From: Hypomesus transpacificus
Lineage: Eukaryota > Chordata > Actinopteri > Osmeriformes > Osmeridae
NCBI RefSeq assembly: GCF_021917145.1
Contig: NW_025813837.1
Span: 3,258,091 to 3,322,090, forward strand
DNA: 64,000 nucleotides
Reading direction: 5' to 3'
Below are positions 30,515 to 42,440 of the stretch, in pieces. Under the pieces are notes generated by a model. That model did not search any database and had not been told where the DNA came from. It was given only the letters and a program-made list of their open reading frames with translations. The translations under genes and the position numbers were made by a program. Numbering within the stretch: position 1 is the first letter of the stretch; each line of letters opens with the position of its first letter.

Positions 30515-32049
30515 AGAGAGAGAGAGAGAGAGGGAGAGGGAGAGATGGAGACAGAAAGACATATAGACGGAAAGGGAGATAAAGAATGAGATCACTAAAT
30601 CTATCTGTGGCTTGACGACCACTGCTTGTGGCTCCCTGACGACGTCATCACTGAGACAGTGAGTCACAGTATAGACAAAGTCAATGGGGACAGTCTGCTG
30701 GATGGACTATTTCTGTCCCCATTTCTTAATCTATTCACCTTGGCTGAGATACATATCTACTTGGTAGGACAGCACTTTGGCTTTAGGAAGACCACAACAT
30801 TAAACCCCTCCATAGCGCTAGGAGGGAGTGCATTGTAACACCCCAGACTAAATTACCTCAAGAAAATCAATCAACGTTTGCTTCGTCGTGCTGGCTAGTC
30901 TTTCCACTGCCTCACCGTAAACAGCGGAAACGCTGAGAGTGTCGTGCCCCTGGTGAAATCAGTCTTGTTTGTGTGCGAGAGGGCTTGTGGTGCGATCCAA
31001 AAAAAGAACCCCCGGAAATGAGAATATCTCAGACCCAGTGTGATGGTTCCTGTCACACTGTCTTCTGGTGGATATACTGGCTCATGCTCCAGGCAGGAAG
31101 TTCACAAGCCACAGACCATGTCACGTGACAGTTTTCTCAGAATTCCACTGAATCCTCTGTATGGTGGATGTGTTTGGAACTCGGAACTGTGGGAAAGGAG
31201 AATTCCACAAGCCCCCAAGCTGAGAATATCTCATACACTTTATTGGAATCTTTGACATGGAGGGTCGCTCTCCTCCTGGGGTTTAACTGTAGACTGGTGG
31301 TGTGATTCATTCACTGCGGGCATTGTGCCTGCCCCCAGACTCCTTGGGGAGAACCACTTCATCACAGGCACAATTCTCACAATAGGAAGACAACTTACTG
31401 TACATGATAAGACACAAGGAAAATATTTGGTAAGATGGTAAACAGCAGATCAGAAGAAACACACCTACCCAAGTATACTCAACCTTGACATACAGTATCA
31501 ATATATTCTTATACTCTTCTGAAATATAAAATGTACAAAAAACGACATCATACAAATTTGGCCTTGCTCAGGGAATGCCTTCACCATCCCAACAAATGTT
31601 CTGGAATATTCCAATCAACATATAATTATTAACTGTCAAAATGGTCAAGTACAAGGGACACTGAAATAACATTACTTTTAGACAGTAAACTGTAGGACAA
31701 TATCACAATCTTCACAAAGGGTTTATGAATTTAAACAAAATTAGACCAGGCTGAAAACATCTAGCTTTGACGGACAAAAGCTCAAATGTTCCAGACATTT
31801 ATTTCACATTGTGCCACAGCTCAGAATACGTTTCTGAAGATAACTCAGAATTTTCATCAATCAGTTCCAGCATCCATTGTTAGTCTCCTTCTCCCTCATC
31901 AAAAGGGCTCTGCACTGCATGAACGTCCTCCTAATGTCTGTTTAACAGCGGTGGATCGTAAGTATGGAGACGGAGACCGTTGGTATGAATTTCTTTGAGA
32001 TTCTGCTCTTTCCTTTGGGATTAATAAAGAGAATTGATCTGAATGGAAG
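29441..32049. other. Intergenic spacer between dpysl2 and adra1a (convergent 3' ends)
   Basis: No gene is recognised. It contains a GA microsatellite (30430-30545). The right end should include the adra1a 3' UTR on the minus strand, whose polyadenylation site I could not fix. Confidence 0.6.
30430..30545. repeat. (GA)n microsatellite
   Basis: About 115 bp of nearly pure GA dinucleotides with a few interruptions, in the dpysl2-adra1a spacer. Confidence 0.95.
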
Positions 32050-35000
32050 TCATACCGCTTCCCCGTTCTCACACAGAGAGAGCTGGTGTATCTTAATGAC
32101 GGGCAGAGTGCCGTGTATGGAGGGCTGTGGAGGTCTGGACCTATGGGAGCCAGGCCTGCCGCTGATGCAACAGCAGGTTTTCTGCAGACTCCTATGGCAG
32201 AGATTGGCCACCTTGGCCCGGCCTCTCTCCACCCCAGGAGCCGTCGAACTCTCAGAGAACACCGCCCAATCCCGTCCGTCCCTGGAAGACGGAGTCCGGG
32301 AGAGGCCTAGGGAGGAAGAGGGGCTGATCCTAGAGGGGGCACCTCGGCCGTCTAGCCCCAGGGTGAGGGGTTGATTCTGGGGTTGGCTCTGCCCTAGGCC
32401 TGGGCTCAGATGATGGGAGGGTCTGGCTGGTTTTCTCAGACAGTGCACGCATAGAACATTCTGGAAGGCCTTCTTAAACTCCAGGTTGGAGCATGGGTAG
32501 ATGATTGGGTTGATGCAGCTGTTGAAGTAGCCCAGCCAGAAGGTGATTTTGAAAACTGTGTCTGAGGGTCTGTACTGCGGAAACATGGAACCTACAGGTT
32601 CCAAAGAAGGGAGAAGGAAAGAAAAAAAATGAATGACAACACAATAAACATGTTTGGAAACAAGAACACCACAATCCTCTGTTTGCAGAACAATACAGAT
32701 GCTTTTGAAGGTGAGCAGGCGAGGTGGCACGAACAAAAGCCAGTTTAACATTCAGAGAGAACAACATCCTTTGTCATCACTCCCCTTCAGTCTGTGTTGC
32801 TTCAGTCAATTTATGTTTTGTCTGATTTCCATATTGGAACACCGACACAACTCCAAGATGAACTGTTGCATCGAGGCAGAGATATCAGCCATGCCTTTAA
32901 GTGAGGTCTTTAACATGCACATTACATGCAGGGCCATGCTGTTGCTGTTAGAGGGGGGGATTTCTCCCCTTCGGTGTTTGACACACTAAAAGTATTAAAT
33001 GGCGGAGGTCTTGGACGGCCTTGAAATTGATCATCTATCACCCAGGGACGAAAGGAGGGGGAGCTGTCTAGTGAAATTCTTTATCGCAGAGTCAGTTTGG
33101 TCACTGTTCACAGGGAGCTTTTGAAGCATGACGTGGAAATGAATACAAAGAAGAGATAGTTTGATAGGAAATCCCCCCCCCCAGCAGGTTGTGGATTACA
33201 ACTCTTTCACCCCCCAACTGTGCTACACACAACAATTCTAATACTCTTTGTGGTTGCTTTACATTTTTTTTGATGCTCGAGGGAAGATCTGGCATTTGTC
33301 CCATGAATCTATTAACAGAAACAAAGAAACACGCCATGCTTCTTTTTCCTCCTTATAGATTTTAACCCGGTCTCTTATCTCAACTCGGACGGATGATTAC
33401 CTTTACCAAACCCTTTTAAATCACATGAAATCATAACCGCCATGTGTAATACATGTCATATGTAGTAGTGCTACGTTTGCACAATGGGATTTGTCACCTA
33501 ACAGCAGGCATGGCTTGAGGAACTAGCTTGTGTATCATGTGAGCAGACAGTAGCTCTGCTCCTTGTGTGTCTATGAAAACCACGACTGAAATGTCAAGGA
33601 GAAAACAAGAGCAAGGCCGTCTTTAAATAAACTCACTTCCAAGACCACGATAGTGCTCTCCTTACCCTTTCAACATGATCAAATTCCCACAGCACTTTAT
33701 GAGGAAATAAAGTCTGCCCCAACAGACTAAGGCACACCAAACCAACCACCCATGGCCCTTCGCAATAACTCTCCTCTGGAAAATCGCTTGGTAATCCTAA
33801 CGGCAAACTGGAGGCTGTTATATGACATGCTATCCTCGATGGCCTGACAAGTTTGTAGAGAGCGCAGTCAACCATGGCAAGGGAGAAAGATCATTAAAAA
33901 AAAGAAAAAATGTTCTCTGTGTTGCAGTAGCTATATTTATAAGCATGAGACTGTGTTATAAATCTCCCGCCCAAGGGTTTTGAGAAATCTCCAGAAAACC
34001 GTCGTGGTTTTTTCCTTCCCACTCCGTACAGTAAATGATGATACTAACAAACCATGAGTCCATCCCCTGCATATTCTGCGAAACCCCCCAACCCCCACTC
34101 TCCACTCCACCGCCTTGTAACCAACCCCAGAGAACACAGAGGCTTTCCCTGAGGAGGGAGGAAGTGACATCATCCCAGAGGGTGGCAGGGTGACTTGGTT
34201 GGCTGAGAAGGCGTGGATGAGGGGCCCTCGTTGTGATAAGTGAGAGGCAGAGTTCTCAGGCTGAGGGACGAACGTCTGACAGAGTTGAAGACTGAGGAGG
34301 CACTTGACTTGCTGTGGGCTCGGGAGGCTACTTGTCACAGTGAGCTTGTGAGTGTGTGTGCGAGTGCGTGTGCGTGTGTGTGTGAGTGTGCGCGTGTGTG
34401 TTTGTGAAACACGAGCAGGGGATTGACATTGTGTTCTGTGACCGGCCCTCAGCCATACTGATTTTCTTGGATGACAGAGAGAAGTGCTAGACTACAAAAA
34501 ACTGACACCCCACTGTATGACTAGGAAGCCCTATTCTATAAGTGGGGCTGGAGCAGAGCACTACTGTATGACTCCTACTGTATGACTCCTACTGTATGAC
34601 TCCTACTGTATGACTCCTACCGTATGACTCCTACTGTATGACTCCCACTGTATGAGATCGCTATCTTGCCCATGCCGAGCCATTTATACAGGTCCTCAAT
34701 GAGCCACAATTGACTCTCACAGACGGTTACAACCTTTCAATGGTCCTTCGAAAAATCGATTTCATTAAACGCATGATCGAATCATTTCACAAGCACTTGA
34801 AACTTTGGGTAAATTTGAAATCAATGAGCGTCTATAAAATTAAATAGATTATAAATGTAAATGAGTAATTCCACTCTCTTAAATTGTTTTCGAGAGAGAT
34901 TAATAGTGACTGTGAAAGGACACAATTACCAAGGAAACATGCAAGAGCATGCAAGCTGTTGTGCCTTTGGGCGTGGAACATCCCCCAACTGTAAATGAAT

Positions 35001-36252
35001 TGACTTTAAGTTTACCGCCCAGCTATTTTGTTCGCGCTCGCCATCTCTGATAACCTAATACAATTACACAGCCACAGCCAACTTATTCTTTTAATTTGAG
35101 CTCCCGTGGTTATTATCATTCAAGAGAAACGCGTATGATTAATGACGGTACATCCGCACTGTAATGAATATCTGTTTTGGGAGTCCACCACCATCTCCAT
35201 ACTCTTCCATTAACACAGTCTGGGGACGGCAGTGCCACGAATAACAGCTCCCATGATGCGCGTGGGCTGAACCCTGTGCACAGAGTGTGAGTGGAGGCTC
35301 CGACAAGATGGCTGCCCACGGGGCGACACTCACCTATGGGCAGCACCAGGAAGAAGGGCAGCCAGCAGAGCACGAAGCAGCCCACCACGATCCCTAGCGT
35401 CTTGGCCGCCTTCTTCTCCCGCGAGAACTTCAGCAGCCGCAGCGCAAAGTGCGTGCGTCTCCGCAAAGCCTCCTCCTCCGTGGCCGACGGGTTACCGCGG
35501 TGGATCCTCAGCGTCACGCACTCCGAGTCGGACTTGTCCGTCTTGCGGCCCTCCCTCAGGTCACGGCTCTCCCGCCGGGCCACCACGTACACGCGGCAAT
35601 ACATGGCCAGGATGATGGCCAGGGGCAGGTAGAAAGAGCCCACGGCAGAGAAGATGGCGTAGCCCGGCTCCTCCGTGATCTTGCAGACCGTCTCGTCTTC
35701 GGGCGCCGCCTCCTTCCAGCCGAACAGCGGGCCGATGGAGATGGTGACGGACAGCGCCCAGAGGCCCACGAGGGCGATCAGGGCCCTGCGCTCGGTCACG
35801 ATGGCCGGGTAGCGGAGAGGGTAGCTGACTCCGATGTAGCGGTCCACGGAGATGACGCAGAGGCTCATGATAGAGGCGGTGCAACACATCACGTCCACGG
35901 CGGCCCACACGTCGCAGAAGGGCCGCCCGAACACCCAGCGGCCCAGGATCTCGAAGGTGGCCGAGAACGGCAGCACGATGGAGCTCAGCAGGAGGTCAGC
36001 CACCGCCAGGTTCACGATGAAGTAGTGCGTGACGGTGCGCAGGTGCCTGTGACACGCCACCGACAGGATGACCAGGATGTTGCCGACGACCCCGAACAGG
36101 ATGAAGACGCCCAGGATCAGGCCGAGGGCCACGGCCTTGACCACGCTGACCGGCGGGGCGAGCGGCGAGCTGCAGTCTGTGCAGTTCTGGGCAGGAGGCT
36201 CTGGTGCCATACTGTCTGCGACAGGAAGCATCTGTTCCTGTGCTGCGCTCAT
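32050..36252 (-). CDS. adra1a: Alpha-1A adrenergic receptor
   Basis: Class A GPCR for noradrenaline and adrenaline, coupled to Gq at the plasma membrane. Two exons on the minus strand: 36252-35334 and 32591-32050, total 1461 nt, 486 aa. The split is after the TM6 proline motif (residues I306/G307), the classical ADRA1 intron position. Landmarks: N-glycosylation sequon N23-C-T; N58 (1.50); D86 (2.50); C113 and C190 disulfide; D120 (3.32, amine contact); D137-R-Y; S202 and S206 in TM5; C296-W-L-P; N334-P-I-I-Y; C354 and C357 as likely palmitoylation sites. The last residues, ENGEAV, match the human 1A end (ENGEEV) rather than 1B or 1D. I chose the ATG at 36252; in-frame ATGs follow at residues 8 and 15 and could be used. 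The N-terminus is longer than in human and Pro-rich. Confidence 0.96.
32592..35333 (-). other. adra1a: adra1a intron 1
   Basis: A single 2.7-kb intron with donor GTGAGTG (35333-35327) and acceptor ...CTGTAG (ending at 32592). No gene lies inside it. It contains a 14-bp tandem repeat and a short GT-rich stretch around 34345-34400. Read-through from exon 1 stays open to ~35116 (see findings). Confidence 0.85.
34563..34656. repeat. 14-bp tandem repeat (actgtatgactcct)n
   Basis: Six full units and a partial unit of 'actgtatgactcct', with one or two substitutions, inside the adra1a intron. Units start at 34563, 34577, 34591, 34605, 34619 and 34633. Confidence 0.92.
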
Positions 36253-38589
36253 CCGCGACACGGACCTGTACAGCGATGGTCGACTGGCAGGCTGGCCCCA
36301 AACACACGGCTGGCTTTACAGAGATTCAACAAGGACATCAGAGCACTCAACTGAAATCCATTAGCATAATGATCACATTAGGACTGTCATGTCAAAGAAT
36401 AAATTGACTGATGATGCCTTTATCTAATGAGCCATTACAGTGGTCGGTTGGAGCACCACAAAAAAAATCAACTGTAAAAAAATAAATACGCCCCCATACG
36501 TGCGAGCAGATAGTGCCAAATGACACGGCCGTGGTGCTTGAAGAGGAATGTCGCAGAGCAACAGGAGGGCGATCAGTCGTGTGGATGGATGTCAACGAGG
36601 CTGGGCCAGAGGTTATTATGCAATCAGACAACGACCCGGCACTGGGAAGCAGTGACCTTGTTCTAACCCGCGTGGTTATGCACGGTCACTGCTGAGGGAA
36701 CGACAGCTTTCTCATCCACTTAACACCAGGACACGGTTGGTGGGTATCGAAGTGCAAATTAGATCCACATGTGGATCCACATGCTTAGAGTGGACAGGGA
36801 ATACTGAGAAGGTCTTCCTCTCCAGGCCCCTTGTTTGTGTTTGAGGTTGGGGGAGGGATCCGGATCGTGTCAGGTCTGGGGGCTGTGCCCTCAGACCACT
36901 TCATCTTGGACGTCTAGGAGAGGGAAGAACAGCATCGGGGGGGTTTCTGTGACGAGGACGTCCCTCTGAAAAGAGACACAGCCACAGTTACATTCTGCTC
37001 TGAGCAGGAATGCGTTGTATCAGAATCTGAATCGTGTTTAATTCGCCAAGTAAGTGTTCACAAACAAGAAATGTACTTTGGTGGGCAGGTGCATACAGTA
37101 AACATAATAAACATATTTGAATCTTAAAATGTGTGCGGTCCTTAAATATACAATATAAAAAAAAATTAAGACACATGTTTTTGACAAAGTAAAGCAAAAG
37201 CGCTCTCAGGAATACTTATTTGATCAACCATAGAATCCTGAAATGATCAAACAATGTTCCAACCAATGTAGTTTTCCGCGACTTGTAGCATGGCCTGTAT
37301 CAATCACAATGACCTAATCAATGAGGGAAAGACAGCATGCCAAGGAGAAACCTTCCCCATGTCTGATCAACGACCCTCCTAGTGCGATCAATTATCCATA
37401 CTGGGAGTTGAAGAAAAACAGGTTCAGTCATTGCCGTTGACCTTTGAACTGTGTCATGGTGGATAATCCCGTTGTGGATCAGACACCCTGACATTGAGCC
37501 AGGATGGGTGACACTGAGACTGGGATCGGAGCCAATATGTTCACATCGTCAGTTTTCCATTTGAGTGACATTTTGTACATGTCTTATCTTTCAAATCTAT
37601 TGACCCTCAACTCCATCCATCACATCCCTCTCTGACCGATGCCAATCTTGATCTTTCTAGGCAAATCCCGAAAACAAATCAATAAATCACACCGTAGGCA
37701 TTTGAAAGCCTGAGCAATTATAGTCTTGCCACAGCATACATGTTGGAGGTCAGAAGTGGATCAGTGGACACATTCAGTCAGGGTTGGTCCCGTTCTCAGT
37801 CGTTCGCAGACTAAATTAGGTGTGTAGGCCTACATTAGGATTACTGCCTTTTGCGTAACCTCATTTGATATCAAACCTGTGAACCGCGAACATTCCATCT
37901 TGCATAATGAAGCCAATGATTTATCTTTTCACTCAATCTGTTTGTCTACCTGTTCAGACTTGCTTGATTCTGTTATTATGATGTTAACGTATCGCTCTGA
38001 TGCGGAAACATTTCTCCCTCGGTCATTCCTTTGACTTCAAAACAATAATTTAGGCAAACACAGGCTCCCACTGTGTGGCAGATGTGAAATAATCTGAGCA
38101 ACCCGGTCACTGCAGATTACTGGTCTTTTTCATCCTAATGCTCTCCAGTGAACGTAGATTAGACATGACAAATTATTAAATATGGAAGGACACGGATATG
38201 ACTTTACAGTAGGTTGTAATGAGAAGCTTTTTTTCTGACGAGATTAAACGTTAATCTGAGATGAGTTCTCTTACAATCAGTCCATCTATGAAACGTTCGG
38301 GGCAGTTCTGCAAAGCCTCCGCCTCTTTGAGGTTTGCCTCTGCATTGGGCCGTTCACAAAGATGCGCAATACGAGAGCTAAGTGTGGATCCCTTCTGTGT
38401 GGGGAGGCGGTACAGGGGTCACGTGGAAGGAACGGTGCTTTCTCCACTCTGCCATCCCCCATCACATTATTAACCACAGGTTGACCTTTCTCTTTGTGCC
38501 CCACAGAGCCCTGCTCCACTGTGGCAAAGCGGATGTTCGACTTGCCTAGTGGGACTTGGAGCCTGACTGGTGGGGGGGTGGGCTGGGGT

Positions 38590-38608
38590 GGGGGGGGGGG
38601 GGGGGGGG
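38590..38608. repeat. Poly-G run (~19 G)
   Basis: Uninterrupted G-run within a G-rich stretch (38569-38612), potentially G-quadruplex forming. Confidence 0.9.
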
Positions 38609-41570
38609 CTGGGGTAGACAGCTGTCACCTCCATTCACACCCCAGCTCTCCCCCCTGGGGCCTGACAGGGTCACTGCCTGGATGGAACGGTGCACTCTCA
38701 GGTGGGCTACACGAAATGGCACTCAGGCCGGGCTTTTTTTAGTGTGAAAAACGCGTCTCACACCGCACATGGGCGGCTGGGGCGAGAGGGATACACCACG
38801 ACGTCTGAAGACAACGGTCTCGTGAGTATGTTGGAGTATCCCTGAGTCAGAGTTAGGCGCCTGTCATAGCTGGCCCTTCAGCAGGGGCCCTTCGTTCTGT
38901 CTATGATTATATCACACTCAGTGGTGCATTTTTAATGAGCAGTTATCACATCGTTGTCAAGCTATTCCCCCACCAAAAGCTCTTGGTCACTAATTAAACA
39001 GGTCTATTTTAGCGTCAGTTAGAGGATATCTATTTAAGATCAATGTCAGTGTAATAACAATGGATTGAGACTGGACATCGCTTCGAGGTAAATGTTTCTG
39101 TAATTCCTTTCTTTCTGGACGATAAAGCCAATAAATAACACAATACCCGCTTGAAATAAATTAGCACCTAAGGGTCATTCTGACTACCCACTGACATTAG
39201 CGGACTTTAATAACTTGGCTGAATTTAGTAACATTGCAGTAGAATGATTCAAATGACTAATTTTAATTTTTAACTCATTGTAAGCAGAATCGGAAAAATG
39301 CAGACTCGGAAACCTGCAGTAGCCTACACAATTTATGGATTATACTTGTAAATAAAGATTGATGCCCACTGCCTGAAATGTTGGTTGTATTTATGAGGGA
39401 GAATTGATTTAAAGAAAATGTTTCTAACTTTTTAGTTGAGAAAAAAACACGTTTAATTGGTCTTTGAGACAACAGTTTAACCGTGCGCGTAATTGTCACA
39501 TAGCGCAGCGTCTGCAGTCCACGTTGACGGAACACTCAGTTTCCGTTTACTTGTTAAATCTTAAATATCCCAAATGCGCATCGATGTACATATTACATTA
39601 TAAGCTGTTCCATACATGTGTTTTAAATTAAACTGTCAATCTTATGTCCAAATAAAATGAAATGAGTCACGTAAAATATGTCTGCCGTTAACTCACCTGA
39701 CTTTGCCCATGGATAACCCGAAACAGATCGTTTGAATAGCCTATGTAACAACCATAGTATGTGGAAGTAGGCTACATATAATAACAAGAAAGAGCAATTG
39801 ACAACAAAATCAAGGAATACATCCGCTGTAAACTGACTGCGCGCCGTGCGGCTCCGAGGTGGAATAGATAGCCAAGCGCGCTCCTGATGGAAAGTCCTGA
39901 GATCCGCAATATGAGCAGCTTATGTGGAGCATGTGCGCCCCTCAAATGACGACTAGCCTACAAAATGAGTCACTCCAACCACCCCCCATTTCCTCCTGTC
40001 TCCTACATAGACCTACCTATCCATTTCCAGAGTCGTTTGATACGTGCGTCATCAATATTGATTCAAAACTTCAGCGTTTAAAACTAATGCCAATGAAGGT
40101 CTGATCATTGTTCTGGACGATCTGTGAGTAAAGATAAGGAACATATTTCAAAGACCCCGTGCAAAGTAGATTTGATCTTTCCAGTGTTTCAATTTTCCTC
40201 AGTTGTGGTTTGCAGCACAATGTCTAATACATGTCACGTACCCAAACACACAAACACATACACAAACACACGCACCTACCTAGACACGCACTCCCAAATC
40301 CTTGAAGTGTCAGGTCATGTCCGTTTTTGATGGTTCCGTCGATGTAGAGGATTTATGGGGTGCTGGGAACTGTGGTGTTTATCTGTGTGTCTTCTTATTC
40401 TAGCTAGAGATGACAGCGGGGATGTCCTGGGGTAAGTAGCAATGCTTCTGTTAGTACACAACCATTTGTTTCTTTATCCGTGAGCAATCCTGAAATCATC
40501 CAACCGAGACTCCACAGTGAACTTCTCATACTTTTGAGCTTTGGGAAAACTCGTCCTTAACAGATAACAGATGTACAACGCAACAAATGGGTTCTCTAAC
40601 TGACCTTACATTCGGGGACAATTTCTCTCATGATGCCGTAAGTTTGAATTTTTATAACATCTCGAGAACCTCTTCCTAAATCACGATGAGAAAATGACCA
40701 TTGAAATGATTCATGTATGCACGTGACAGACCTGTATACATCTGGGATGCACCTAGAAGATGGTTCTTTTGGTCCTCTTTCATGATTTGATCGATGGGAC
40801 ATACTGTAATAACGAAAAATGAATATAATACTGACTGATAAAGACTAGATGGAAGAGCTGTGGAGATGAGAGAGAAGATAAACATCTAGAGCAGTTGTCC
40901 TGTCTGGCGACCCTGAATATAAAGTTGCTGAAACCAGTCATCCAGACACACACCTCTGAAATCAAGGCAAAGCCGTATTATCTGAAGATTGTCACCCATG
41001 TTTACATTAACGGTGACATTTGCTCTGAGGATGGATAGGGAGCTGTAGCCGCGGCGTATCCTCAAGTATCCTTAATGAACCAGAATCGAGCTCACATCTT
41101 TGTCAGAAGACGGAAGCAGCAGAGAACAGAGTCTATAATGTTCGACTTCAATTACAACTCTCACCTGTTGGAATTGACGTCACTTCACAGGCTTCAAGAG
41201 AAAAGCTAACTGCTCCGCCCGGGAAAGGAAACGGGTATTTCGAGATCTGGTTTGATGTGCAGTGGACAGGGACCACGGCTACACCCACTTAACCAGGGTG
41301 TACCTCATGAGAGGAGAAGAAGAAAGAACCAAACTGTCATTCTCACCGTCTGTCAGACGGGCGACACACTGAGTCACCTGTCAGAGCAGTAGCAGTCTGT
41401 GAGGTCCGGCTCCACCACCCCCTCACACACAAACACATCTCGCTTGTTACTGAGAACCCCCCCCCACACACACACACACCCCTGGTGCCATGGCTGCTGG
41501 AGAAAACAAGACAGCCACCATCCAACACATCAGGTATTATGGTAGTATACCAAAGACAATTTATTTCATG

Positions 41571-41760
41571 GAGTCAGGTGGCTGAGCGGTTAGGGAATCG
41601 GGCTAGTAATCAGAATGTTGCAGGTTCGTTTCCTTGGACGTGAAAAATGATGTTGTGTCCTTAGGCAAGGCACTTCACCCTACTTGCCTCGGGGGGAATG
41701 TCCCTGTACTCACTGTAAGTCGTTTTGGATAAGAGCGTCTGCTAAATGACTAAGTGTATG
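41571..41760 (+). repeat. tRNA-derived SINE, full-length reference copy
   Basis: The clearest copy in the window: tRNA-like head ('caggtggctgagcggttagg' ... 'caggttcgtttcc'), a body with 'ggcaaggcacttcaccctac' and 'gggggaatgtccctgtactc', and tail 'ttggataagagcgtctgcta'. It belongs to the family also found at 9037, 10376, 14981 and 21248. Confidence 0.92.
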
Positions 41761-42217
41761 TCACTCGTGTGAAAAAGAAAAGACAACATGGGCTTTTCAA
41801 GTCAATGTAACCGTAAACACATTCTATGGTTCTTTTTTTTTGGGGGGGGGGGGGTAAGGGACTGAAGAGCATGTTTAATTTGAAATGTAAGGATTGCTAA
41901 TATCGGTGTGTGCTATCCTGCAACCAAACCTGCCAACGACGAATACAACACCAGTCAGTCGGCCGCATCAAGTAATGCACGTCACTGACCCTGTGGGTTT
42001 GACGTGGAAACCCGGGCACAAATTGCTTGACGGTCAAGTGGTGTAATGGTAAGGCCAGAAGCCTAGTCCCAGTCATGACACTATCTGAATTGTTATAATG
42101 AAGTCAGGTCTAATTATGTGAGCCAATAGACAACAAGCCCTCTAATTATGGCCTCGCTGCTGCTCGCTCGCTGCACTGTCACACCCCAGGGTGAGAGGGA
42201 GTGGATGGATGGCTGCT

Positions 42218-42440
42218 GACTACTCAATACACACACACACATCCACAGGAAACACACACACATCCACAGAAAACACACACATATCCACAGAAAACACACA
42301 CACACATTCACAGAAAACACACGCACACACAAAAACATACACGCACACACGCCTAGACACATTCATGCGCATTCACACACGTGAAAAATGTACACGTGCA
42401 CACACTTACACGCATGCCCACAAAAACACACACATACGAC
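42218..42440. repeat. CA-rich imperfect microsatellite
   Basis: A tract of (CA)n and 'aaaacacacacacatccacag' type repeats. The frames it creates are low-complexity and not coding. Confidence 0.9.

Noticed and set aside
32050-36252. ADRA1D, suggested because human TMEM230 and ADRA1D are both on chromosome 20p
   Set aside because: The C-terminus ENGEAV and the TM6-TM7 segment match ADRA1A, and dpysl2 linkage is that of ADRA1A.
35449-36354. 301-codon plus-strand frame opposite adra1a exon 1
   Set aside because: It is the antisense shadow of a GC-rich receptor exon, rich in Arg, Asp, Gly and Glu, with no family resemblance.
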